This document shows, piece after piece, positions 1 to 7,208 of a DNA stretch of 12,704 nucleotides. Each line of letters starts with the position of its first letter. Position 1 is the stretch's first letter. The stretch is taken from NCBI GenBank assembly GCA_035942915.1, contig DASZCR010000153.1:1-12704 (forward strand), given 5' to 3'. The notes under the pieces were generated by a model that was given only the letters and a program-made list of their open reading frames with translations, ran no database searches and was not told the DNA's origin. The translations under genes were made by a program, and so were the position numbers. Source of the stretch: DASZCR01 sp035942915 (GTDB taxonomy: Bacteria > Acidobacteriota > Blastocatellia > Pyrinomonadales > Pyrinomonadaceae).

Positions 1-2
1 AG

Positions 3-1160
3 ATGACGGGCTGGCGCGTCCTCATCACCAACACGACTCTCGCGACGCGGACGGGCACGGAGACATACGTCCGCGACCTCGCGCTTGCTCTCCTGCGGCG
101 CGGCCACGCGCCCGTCGTCTACAGCCCTGAGACGGGCGAGATTGCGCGCGAACTGCGAAAGGCGACCGTGCCTGTCGTCGAAACCTTGAGCGGAATGGCC
201 GTCGCTCCCGACCTGATACACGGCAATCAGGCTGCGGAGTTGATGACGGCGCTGCTTCACTTTCCCGGCGTGCCCGCAGTCTTTTTCTGTCACAGTTGGA
301 TAGGTTGGTCGAACGTGCCGCCGCAACACCCGCGCGTTCTGCGCTGCGTCGCCGTAGACGACACGTGCCGCGACCGGCTCGCGCTTGAGCACGGCGTCGG
401 AGCGGAACGGCTGCGCGTTCTGCTGAACGCGGTTGACCTCGAACGCTTTCGTCCGCGCACGACCGCGCTGCCCGCGCGACCGCAACGCGCGCTCGTCTTC
501 AGCAATACGGCCAACGACAGCACGCACCTCGCGGCCGTGCGCGAGGCGTGCGCCCGCGCCGGAATCTCGCTCGACGTGGTCGGCGCGGAAGCCAACAACT
601 CGACCTCCGAACCTGAATCGCTGCTCGGCCAGTACGACCTCGTCTTCGCCAAAGCGCGGTGCGCTCTCGAAGCGATGGCGTCGGGCGCGGCCGTGATTCT
701 TTGCGACATGTTCGGGAGCGGCCCGCTGGTGACGACCGATGAGTTTGAACGCCTGCGGCGGCTCAACTTCGGGATGCGCTCGCTCGACCGTCCGATTAAT
801 GCGGAGGTGTTGGGGCGCGAAATCGCACGCTACGACGCGGCCGACGCCGCAGAGGTCTCGCGCCGCGTCCGCGCATCGGCCGGGCTTGACTCGCTGGTCG
901 AAGAAATCGTCGAACTTTACGGCGAAGTAATTGCCGAGTATGCGCAAGGCGGCGGGACGGATGCGCTCGCGGAGAGTCGCGCCGCCGCCGAGTTCGTCCG
1001 CTCGATGGCGCTCGCCGCCAAGCGCGAGTGCGCAGACTTTCGCGCAGAGTTGCTGGCAAGTTCGCTGACCCTGCGCCTGCGTAACCAGATGCCGCGCTTC
1101 CCTCTGCTGGAACGAGCCGTGCGAAGCGTCGCACGTGCCGCGCGCAGGCGCGGTTTGTGA
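3..1160 (+). CDS. GT4-like glycosyltransferase (first of six)
   Basis: Predicted cytoplasmic GT-B glycosyltransferase of 385 residues, moving a sugar from a nucleotide-activated donor to an unknown glycan or lipid-linked acceptor. The N-terminus reads as a Rossmann acceptor domain (RVLITNTTLATRTGTETYV, then a helix ending LLRRGHAPVVY), so the ATG at position 3 is a sensible start although only two bases precede it. The C-terminal donor domain carries AKARCALEAMASG around residues 216-228. Only the second glutamate of the usual E-x7-E motif is present (E223); the first position is F215. The Arg/Lys phosphate-binding pair seen in the later transferases is not obvious, so this is a divergent subgroup. 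A helical, basic tail runs from about residue 320 to the end. The next gene starts 58 nt downstream in the same direction. Family assignment is firm; substrate is unknown. Confidence 0.85.
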   Translation: MTGWRVLITNTTLATRTGTETYVRDLALALLRRGHAPVVYSPETGEIARELRKATVPVVETLSGMAVAPDLIHGNQAAELMTALLHFPGVPAVFFCHSWIGWSNVPPQHPRVLRCVAVDDTCRDRLALEHGVGAERLRVLLNAVDLERFRPRTTALPARPQRALVFSNTANDSTHLAAVREACARAGISLDVVGAEANNSTSEPESLLGQYDLVFAKARCALEAMASGAAVILCDMFGSGPLVTTDEFERLRRLNFGMRSLDRPINAEVLGREIARYDAADAAEVSRRVRASAGLDSLVEEIVELYGEVIAEYAQGGGTDALAESRAAAEFVRSMALAAKRECADFRAELLASSLTLRLRNQMPRFPLLERAVRSVARAARRRGL

Positions 1161-1218
1161 CAGACAACGGACAGCCTTGCGCCTGACATTCCCGGCGGCG
1201 CACTCAAGACTTTGCGCG

Positions 1219-2367
1219 ATGAGGATTAACATCCTTCTGCCGTTCTACCCGAAGTTTCCCGTCGGCGGCTTCAAAGTTCAGTACGAGTATGCGAACCGTC
1301 TGGCCGCGCGCGGTCATGCGGTGACGGTCGTCCACCCCTGCACGGTCGAGCAGCCGGGCAACTGGAAAGCGCGTCTGGCACGCGCGGCCAAACGCGCCGT
1401 CGAGAGTCTCACAGACCAGAGCCGTGTCGGCTGGCACGCACTCGGCGAAGGCGTGCGTCTCCTGTCCGTGCCCGACCTGCGCGAGAGATTCTTGCCAGCG
1501 GCCGACGTGACGGTGGCGACCTCTTGGGCAACGGCCGAGATGGCGCGAGTCTACTCGCCGCGCGCGGGCAGAAAATTTCAGATTGTTTACGACTACGAAC
1601 TCTGGATGACGGCCGCGCCTACTCTGCGCCGCAGGATGGAGGAGGCTTTCCGCGCAGGACTCGGTTGCGTCGCCACGTCGCCCGCCGTCGCCGCTATGCT
1701 CGAAGAGCTGAACGTGCGTGCGGTGGCTTACATCCCCTGCGGGTTGGACTTCGACGCGTTCGGTGTGGACACGCCCCTCGCGCAGCGCGTGCGCGGGACG
1801 GTCGGATTTCCGGCGCGTGTGCAGCCATCGAAGGGAACGGCCGACGCGCTCAAGGCGCTCGACGCGCTCCGCGCACGGCGCGGCGACGTGCTCCGCGTGA
1901 GCGCGTTCGGGCCGCGACCGATGACGAGTTTGCCCGTCTGGGTACGTCCCTTCTGGCTTCCGACCGACGCAGAGTTGCGCGCCTTCTATAATTCGATTTC
2001 CATCTTCGTCTTTCCTTCGCATTACGAAGGATGGGGGCTGCCGGGCATGGAGGCGCTCGCGTGCGGCGCGGCGCTCGTGGCCGCCGACAGCGTGGGCGTG
2101 CGCGAGTACGCGCGGCACGGCGAGACCGCGCTGGTCGTCGCGCGTGAACGCCCGGACTTGCTGGCAGAGGCCGTCGAGACGCTGCTCGACGATGACGAAC
2201 TACGCCAGAGACTCGCGCGACAGGGCAACGCACACGTACAGCAATACACATGGGAGCGCGCCGTTGACGCGCTCGAAGCTCTCTTCACAGGCGCGGCGCG
2301 GCGTCAGGTGGAGAACGTGTCGGAGCGGGCGGCGTCGGAGGGGCGTGCGTGCGGAAGATTAGAGTGA
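1219..2367 (+). CDS. GT4 family glycosyltransferase
   Basis: Predicted GT4 glycosyltransferase of 382 residues. The reading frame is open back to 1135, but the ATG at 1219 is preferred because the protein then begins directly with the first Rossmann strand, MRINILLPFYPKFPVGG, which has the glycine-rich loop of the family; the 28 residues gained by the earlier start look like read-through of spacer. The donor half has the basic pair R200 and K205 (PARVQPSKG) and a complete E-x7-E motif, E270 to E278 (EGWGLPGME), followed by ALACGAALVAADSVG. Both are the usual nucleotide-sugar contacts of GT4 enzymes. No good ribosome binding site is seen, which suits an internal operon gene. Its 3' end overlaps the next gene by 19 nt. 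Likely role is transfer of one sugar in surface glycan assembly; donor and acceptor cannot be told. Confidence 0.88.
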   Translation: MRINILLPFYPKFPVGGFKVQYEYANRLAARGHAVTVVHPCTVEQPGNWKARLARAAKRAVESLTDQSRVGWHALGEGVRLLSVPDLRERFLPAADVTVATSWATAEMARVYSPRAGRKFQIVYDYELWMTAAPTLRRRMEEAFRAGLGCVATSPAVAAMLEELNVRAVAYIPCGLDFDAFGVDTPLAQRVRGTVGFPARVQPSKGTADALKALDALRARRGDVLRVSAFGPRPMTSLPVWVRPFWLPTDAELRAFYNSISIFVFPSHYEGWGLPGMEALACGAALVAADSVGVREYARHGETALVVARERPDLLAEAVETLLDDDELRQRLARQGNAHVQQYTWERAVDALEALFTGAARRQVENVSERAASEGRACGRLE

Positions 2368-3389
2368 CGGCTTTGACAGCGGGCAGAGACGACCCTTCGC
2401 GTCGCTTTCGCGTCTGTCAGTTCGTGGACGCGCTGGCGCGGCGCGGCATCGAAGTCGCCGAGTATCACCCGTTCTTCAGCAAGTACGCGGCCGCGCCCGT
2501 GCCGCGTCTCGGCTTCCTCTGGACGGCAGGGAAGATTCTGGCGCGCGTACCCGGCGTCGCCGCCGCGCGCTTCGGCGAGATTACATGGTTGCAACGCGAG
2601 TTGATACCCGGCAGGCTCACTCTGGAAAACTTCGCCGGGCGAAAACTTCTGTTCGACGTGGACGATGCGATATGGACGATGCAGCATGGCGACTCGGTGG
2701 AGCGCATCGCCGAACGCTCGCGCGGCGTCGTCGCCGGCAACGAGTTTCTCGCGGACTACTTTCGCCGACGCGGCGCGCGCGTCTGGGTTGTGCCGACCTG
2801 TGTGGACACGGACAGGTGGCGACCTGCGCCGCCCGTTAACGGGCGCGAGCGCGCCGAGTGGGTCGTCGGCTGGTCAGGCACGTCCTCAAACCTCAAGTAT
2901 CTTTACGCGATTGAAGAACCGCTCGCAGATTTCCTCGACGGCCACGACGGCGCGCGGCTCCTCGTGGTGTCGGACGCCGAGCCTCGTTTCAGACAGATTC
3001 GCGGCGACCGTTGGCGGTTCGAGCGTTGGTCGCCGACGGACGAGGTGCGGCAGGCGCAGCAGATGGACGTGGGGTTGATGCCGCTGGCGGCGACCGACTG
3101 GGAGCGCGGCAAGTGCGGCTGCAAGATGCTTACTTACATGGCCGTTGGCATGCCGACCATCGCCAGCCCCGTCGGCGTGGGGGCTGATATCATGCAGCAG
3201 GGAGAGGTCGGCCTCGCGGCGACGACGCGCGACGATTGGTACAACGCGCTCTGCCGATTGTTCGACGAACGCGCGCTCGCCTCACGACTCGGCGCGGCCG
3301 GGAGACGACTCGTCGAAGAGCGTTACTCGGTCGCACGCCACGCGGCAACGCTCGCCGGAATCTTCCAACAGGTCGCCGAAGAGGAATGA
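2349..3389 (+). CDS. GT4-like glycosyltransferase, DVDDAIW subgroup
   Basis: Predicted GT-B glycosyltransferase of 346 residues starting at GTG 2349, inside the end of the upstream gene, so translation is probably coupled. The start gives MRKIRVTALTAGRDDPSRRF, a natural first strand. Diagnostic segments are FDVDDAIW (D103 to W109), VVGWSGTSSNLKYL at the beginning of the donor domain, and GKCGCKMLTYMAVGMPTIAS from G254. The last is the counterpart of the E-x7-E region, but the usual glutamate in the KxLEYMA pattern is replaced by Thr (MLTYMA). This subgroup tolerates changes at that site, so it need not mean loss of activity. Length is slightly short for GT4 but both domains are present. Substrate unknown; context points to polysaccharide assembly. 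Confidence 0.85.
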   Translation: MRKIRVTALTAGRDDPSRRFRVCQFVDALARRGIEVAEYHPFFSKYAAAPVPRLGFLWTAGKILARVPGVAAARFGEITWLQRELIPGRLTLENFAGRKLLFDVDDAIWTMQHGDSVERIAERSRGVVAGNEFLADYFRRRGARVWVVPTCVDTDRWRPAPPVNGRERAEWVVGWSGTSSNLKYLYAIEEPLADFLDGHDGARLLVVSDAEPRFRQIRGDRWRFERWSPTDEVRQAQQMDVGLMPLAATDWERGKCGCKMLTYMAVGMPTIASPVGVGADIMQQGEVGLAATTRDDWYNALCRLFDERALASRLGAAGRRLVEERYSVARHAATLAGIFQQVAEEE

Positions 3390-3451
3390 TGCCGCCTATC
3401 ATCGTCGCGCCGCTCGATTGATTCCTGCTGCCGAAGCTCTGATGTGAGTTC

Positions 3452-4579
3452 ATGCGTGTCACTTTCGTCATCCCCGTCATCGCCTCCGGCGGCGCAGAGC
3501 ACGCGCTGGTGATTCTGGCGCGCCGCTGGGCTGCGGGGGGGCGGCAAGTCACCATCCTCACTTACGACGACGGCGCAAGCGCGCCCTTCTACGAACTCGA
3601 CCCGCGCATCCGCCACGTACCAATGGGAATCGCGCGTGACTCTTCCGGCCTCTTCGCGGCCGTCGGGAACAACCTGCGGCGCGCGCGCATCCTGCGCAGA
3701 GAGGTAAGGCGCAGCCGTCCCGACGTGGTCGTCAGTTTCATTGACCAGACGAACGTGCTGACGCTGGTGGCGACCGAAGGTCTCAGCGTGCCGGTCGTCG
3801 TCGTCGAACAGAGCGACCCGCACACGTTCCCCGTCAAAGCGGTCTGGGCGCGTCTGCGACTGCTGACCTATGCGCGTGCGCGTCGCATCGTCCTGTTGAG
3901 CGCGCACGATGCGGCTTTCTTTCCGCCGCGCCTGCGCGGGCGCGTCGCCGTCATCCCGAATCCTTTCGTCCCTCCGCCCGAAGCCACTGAAGAAGGTTCA
4001 CACGATGCTGCGACGCAAGAGCCGACGCTCATCGCCGTCGGGCGGCTGCACAGAGACAAAGGCTTCGACATCCTGCTCGAAGCCTTCGCGCTGCTGCGCG
4101 AGCAACATCCCGCGTGGCGTCTGACCGTACTCGGCGAAGGTGAAGAGCGCGGGCGTTTGGAGGCGCTGCGCGACAGGTTGCATCTCGGCGAACACGTCTC
4201 TCTACCCGGCCGCGTCAGAGACCCTTACACGTTCCTCAGACGCGCGACTCTCTTCGCGCTGCCCTCGCGCGCCGAAGGCTTCCCGCTGGCCTTGTGCGAG
4301 GCGCTGGCCTGCGGGCTGCCAGCCGTCTGTACGGACTGTGCCGGCGGCGTGCGTGACATCATCGAGGACGGCGTCAACGGCCTGCTCGTGCCGAAGGAGG
4401 ATGCAGGCGCACTCGCGCGTGCGCTCGGCCGTCTGATGTCGGACGAGACAGAGCGACGACGACTCGCGCAACGTGCGCCGGAGGTCGTCGAGCGGTTCAA
4501 CCCGCGTCGGACGTTCGAGGCGTGGGAGTCGCTCCTGCGTGAAGTGTCGGGTGACAGAAAAGTCTTGAACCAAAGTTGA
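3452..4579 (+). CDS. GT4 family glycosyltransferase (paralogue of next gene)
   Basis: Predicted GT4 glycosyltransferase of 375 residues. The N-terminus MRVTFVIPVIASGGAEHALV has the GGAE loop common in enzymes that build lipid-linked oligosaccharides and O-antigens. The donor domain shows VGRLHRDKGFDILLEAF with basic residues R198 and K203, then LGEGEER, then a full E-x7-E motif E275 to E283 (EGFPLALCE) and ALACGLPAV. All catalytic landmarks are intact. It follows the previous gene after 62 nt and precedes the next by 21 nt. The ribosome binding site is poor (GTGAG just before the ATG). A run of seven G at 3535-3541 lies in codons 28-30. The same order of motifs and much shared wording with the next gene suggest that the two arose by duplication. 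Exact sugar specificity is not readable. Confidence 0.9.
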   Translation: MRVTFVIPVIASGGAEHALVILARRWAAGGRQVTILTYDDGASAPFYELDPRIRHVPMGIARDSSGLFAAVGNNLRRARILRREVRRSRPDVVVSFIDQTNVLTLVATEGLSVPVVVVEQSDPHTFPVKAVWARLRLLTYARARRIVLLSAHDAAFFPPRLRGRVAVIPNPFVPPPEATEEGSHDAATQEPTLIAVGRLHRDKGFDILLEAFALLREQHPAWRLTVLGEGEERGRLEALRDRLHLGEHVSLPGRVRDPYTFLRRATLFALPSRAEGFPLALCEALACGLPAVCTDCAGGVRDIIEDGVNGLLVPKEDAGALARALGRLMSDETERRRLAQRAPEVVERFNPRRTFEAWESLLREVSGDRKVLNQS

Positions 4580-4600
4580 AAGCGAACTCTTGAAGGGAAG

Positions 4601-5758
4601 ATGAGCGTCCGTATGACGGCAACAACGGCCGGAACAGGCGAGGTCGGCGACAACGCGCAAGGCGGGACGCGCGTGGCCTGCTTCACTCCAGACTTGACGG
4701 ATGGAGGCGCGCAACGTGCGGTCGTCAAACTCGTCGGTGGACTCGCGGCGCGCGGGCTTGCCGTTGACCTCGTTCTCGTCAACCGTGTCGGGCCGCACCT
4801 CGACGGTGTGGATGCGCGCGTGCGCGTGGTTGATTTGGCGGCAGGCCGCGTCGCACGTTCAATCCGGCCGCTGGCGCGATACCTCGCACGCGAGCGCCCG
4901 CACGCGCTCGTCTCTTTCCTGACTCACGCCAACGTCGTAGCCGTCGCTGCTCGCGCGTTCGCGCGCTCCGACACACGCCTCGCGCTGGTGGAGCAGAACA
5001 CCGTCTCGGCCGTTCGCAGCCAACTGCGCCGCGACGCGTTGCTCCCCGCCCTCGTGCGTCGCGCATACCCGCGCGCAGACGCTATCGTCGCCGTCTCCGA
5101 AGGCGTCGCGCGCGACCTCGTCTCCCCTCTCAACGTTCCCTCCGACAAAGTGCACGTCATCCCGAACCCGGTCGTTGATGATGCGTTGCGCGAAGCGGCT
5201 ACCGCTCCGGTCGAGCACAGGTGGTTCAAGGAAGACGGTGCGCGGGTCGTCATCGGCGTCGGGCGTCTGACAGAGCAGAAGGATTTCCCGACGCTGCTGC
5301 GTGCGTTTCGGATGTTGCGGGAGAAGAAAAGCGACATGCGTCTGATGATTCTCGGCGAGGGAGAAGAGCGCGCGGCGCTCGAAGCGTTAATCGGCGAGTT
5401 GGGATTGACGGACGACGTTGCCCTGCCCGGTTTTGTCGAAAACCCTTACGCGCACATGAGCCGCGCGGCGGCCTTCGTCCTCTCGTCGCGTTGGGAGGGG
5501 TTGCCGACCGTGCTTATCGAGGCGCTCGCCTGCGGCTGTCCTGTCGTTGCGACGGACTGTCCGAGCGGCCCGCGTGAGATTCTGAACGGCGGCGAGTACG
5601 GCGTGCTCGTCCCTATGGGTGACGCGGCGGCGATGTGCGACGCGATGGCGCGCGCGCTTGAGGAGCGCCCCCACGCGGCGACGCTCAGAGGGTACGCGGA
5701 GCGTTACACGGTCGAGCGCGCCACCGCGCAATATCTCGAACTGCTCGGCCTCGCCTGA
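4601..5758 (+). CDS. GT4 family glycosyltransferase (paralogue of previous gene)
   Basis: Predicted GT4 glycosyltransferase of 385 residues. The ATG at 4601 follows an AAGGG-type site at 4593-4597; a second in-frame ATG at 4613 is possible but badly spaced. The first 26 residues are a low-complexity Thr/Gly leader before the first strand VACFTPDLTDGGAQRAVV, an unusual extension for the family. Donor-domain landmarks are VGRLTEQKDFPTLLRAF (R222, K227), LGEGEERAALEAL, LPGFVENPYAHM and E-x7-E from E299 to E307 (EGLPTVLIE), followed by ALACGCPVVATDCPSGPREI. This last pattern is typical of GalNAc or hexosyl transferases in O-antigen and N-glycan type loci, but the sugar cannot be fixed. It ends the tightly packed run of five transferases; 232 nt of non-coding DNA follow. 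Confidence 0.9.
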   Translation: MSVRMTATTAGTGEVGDNAQGGTRVACFTPDLTDGGAQRAVVKLVGGLAARGLAVDLVLVNRVGPHLDGVDARVRVVDLAAGRVARSIRPLARYLARERPHALVSFLTHANVVAVAARAFARSDTRLALVEQNTVSAVRSQLRRDALLPALVRRAYPRADAIVAVSEGVARDLVSPLNVPSDKVHVIPNPVVDDALREAATAPVEHRWFKEDGARVVIGVGRLTEQKDFPTLLRAFRMLREKKSDMRLMILGEGEERAALEALIGELGLTDDVALPGFVENPYAHMSRAAAFVLSSRWEGLPTVLIEALACGCPVVATDCPSGPREILNGGEYGVLVPMGDAAAMCDAMARALEERPHAATLRGYAERYTVERATAQYLELLGLA

Positions 5759-5813
5759 ACGCCACGACGGGGTTCGAGCAAAGTGAGAGAAGGTTGACGA
5801 GAAGGTCTGTGCT

Positions 5814-5829
5814 GGCGCACGCGTGCGCC
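5814..5829. repeat. Perfect 16-bp palindrome
   Basis: GGCGCACGCGTGCGCC equals its own reverse complement at every base. It lies 55 nt after the stop of the fifth transferase and 161 nt before the sixth. As RNA it could fold into a 6-bp GC stem with a CGCG loop, which might stop or slow transcription, but no T-run follows (the next bases are TTCATCC), so a classical intrinsic terminator is not supported. As DNA it could be a dimeric protein-binding site. The palindrome is directly visible; its role is open. Confidence 0.55.
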
Positions 5830-5884
5830 TTCATCCACAGGCAGGCTCACGGCTCCTGCTTCCGCATATCGAGCGCGTCCACTT

Positions 5885-5913
5885 TTGCTTTCGAGCATCA
5901 TTCGCTTTAAATT
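5885..5913 (+). promoter_or_regulatory. Weak promoter candidate before the sixth transferase
   Basis: In the most AT-rich part of the 232-nt gap, TTGCTT (5885-5890) and TAAATT (5908-5913) are separated by 17 bases. The boxes match the sigma-70 consensus at about three and four of six positions. Placement, 78 nt before the GTG at 5991, is reasonable. The match is weak and sigma specificity in this organism is unknown, so this is only a candidate for an independent transcript of the sixth gene. Confidence 0.22.
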
Positions 5914-5990
5914 GTAGGCTTTGAGTTCGACATTTCTTCGCGCACCTGCGCCGATATGGTCGGGAGCAATCTCGAACTTCGCAAGCTAAC

Positions 5991-7151
5991 GTGACCAAAA
6001 CGAGCGCCGAGGCCATCAGAATCTTGCACGTCATCAACGACCTCTCCGTCGGAGGGGCTGAGATGATGCTTTACAAGCTCCTCTCGCATGGCGACTCGCG
6101 CGGCTTTCGTCCCGCCGTCATCTCGCTCGGCAAGCGCAGCACACTCGACGCGCGCATCGAAGCTCTGGGCGTCCCCGTCTATAACATCGGCATGCGTCCG
6201 TCGAAGCTGCCCACGCCCGGCCAACTGCGGCGACTCGTCTCCGCCGTGCGGCAGGTCAATCCCGACGTGATTCAGGGTTGGATGTATCACGGGTGTCTGG
6301 CCGCCGAGTTTGCGCGCACCTTTGCCGCACGCGGCGCACCCGTCATCTGGGGTCTCCACAGTTGCAACAACGACCTCACGCTCGAAAAGCGCTTGACGGC
6401 CGCCATCATCCGGCTGTGCGGCCGACTCTCAGCGCGCCCTGCCAAAATCATCTACGTCTCGGAAGCGAGCCGACAACAACACGAGGCGATGGGCTATCAC
6501 GCGCAGAACGCCCACGTCATCCCGAACGGCTTCGACACGACGCACTTCGCCCCTTCGACGGAAGCGCGTGCGGAGGTACGCGCAGAGTTGGGCGTAGAGG
6601 AAGACCATCTCTTAATCGGTCTCGTCGGCCGCTTCCATCCGATGAAAGACCACATCAACTTCCTGCGCGCCGCCTCGCTGCTCTCGGCCGATTACCACGC
6701 CGCCCGCTTCCTGCTGGTCGGAAGGGAGGTTGACGCGGACAACCCTGTGCTGCGGCGTCTGCTCGTCAGGTTGGGTCTCGAAGGGAGGACTCACCTGCTC
6801 GGCGAGCGCAACGACATCTCACGCCTCATTGCCGCCTCAGACATCTGCTCGCTCTCGTCTTCCTACGGCGAAAGCTTCCCTCTGGTCGTCGGCGAGGCGA
6901 TGGCGTGCGGCGTCCCCTGCGTGGTCACAGATGTCGGCGACGCGGCGAAGTTGGTCGGCCCGACAGGGCTTGTCGTCCCGCCGCGCGACTCCGAAGCTCT
7001 GGCCGAAGCATGGCGCGAACTGATTCGCCTCGGCTCGGCCGGACGCGCACAACTTGGCGAGGCCGCGCGCGCACGCGTCCGCGAAAACTTCCACGTCGCT
7101 TCCGTCACCGCACAATACGAAGCGCTCTTCAGGTCAGTCTTACAGAAGTAG
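5991..7151 (+). CDS. GT4 family glycosyltransferase (last of six)
   Basis: Predicted GT4 glycosyltransferase of 386 residues. The GTG at 5991 lies just before the first strand IRILHVINDLSVGGAEMMLY; the next in-frame ATG (6063) would cut that strand, so GTG is preferred although no ribosome binding site is visible. Landmarks include DVIQGWMYHG in the acceptor half, VSEASRQQH, VIPNGFDTTHF at the domain junction, VGRFHPMKDHINFLRAA (R214, K219) and an E-x7-E motif E294 to E302 (ESFPLVVGE), followed by AMACGVPCVVTDVGDA. All expected donor-site residues are present. This type is common in exopolysaccharide and capsule loci. It is separated from the other five by a 232-nt gap and is convergent with the regulator gene, whose stop lies 57 nt away. 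Donor and acceptor unknown. Confidence 0.88.
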   Translation: MTKTSAEAIRILHVINDLSVGGAEMMLYKLLSHGDSRGFRPAVISLGKRSTLDARIEALGVPVYNIGMRPSKLPTPGQLRRLVSAVRQVNPDVIQGWMYHGCLAAEFARTFAARGAPVIWGLHSCNNDLTLEKRLTAAIIRLCGRLSARPAKIIYVSEASRQQHEAMGYHAQNAHVIPNGFDTTHFAPSTEARAEVRAELGVEEDHLLIGLVGRFHPMKDHINFLRAASLLSADYHAARFLLVGREVDADNPVLRRLLVRLGLEGRTHLLGERNDISRLIAASDICSLSSSYGESFPLVVGEAMACGVPCVVTDVGDAAKLVGPTGLVVPPRDSEALAEAWRELIRLGSAGRAQLGEAARARVRENFHVASVTAQYEALFRSVLQK

Positions 7152-7208
7152 TCCTCCGCGCCATCGTCGTCTCGATGCTCGCAGGTCAGGCCATGTTCAG
7201 GACGGAGT

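Noticed and set aside
1135..1218. N-terminal extension of the second transferase
   Set aside because: Overlaps the end of the first gene and adds residues with no GT4 resemblance before a natural start at 1219.
1204..2118. 304-codon open frame on the - strand
   Set aside because: It lies wholly antisense to a clear glycosyltransferase, its product is Arg/His-rich with no family resemblance, and GC-rich codon bias commonly creates such frames.
4202..4798. 198-codon open frame on the - strand across two transferases
   Set aside because: Antisense to two well supported genes; Arg/Ser/Ala-rich composition without domains.
7152..7208. Shared terminator between the convergent genes
   Set aside because: No stable stem followed by a T-run was found in the 57-nt gap on either strand.
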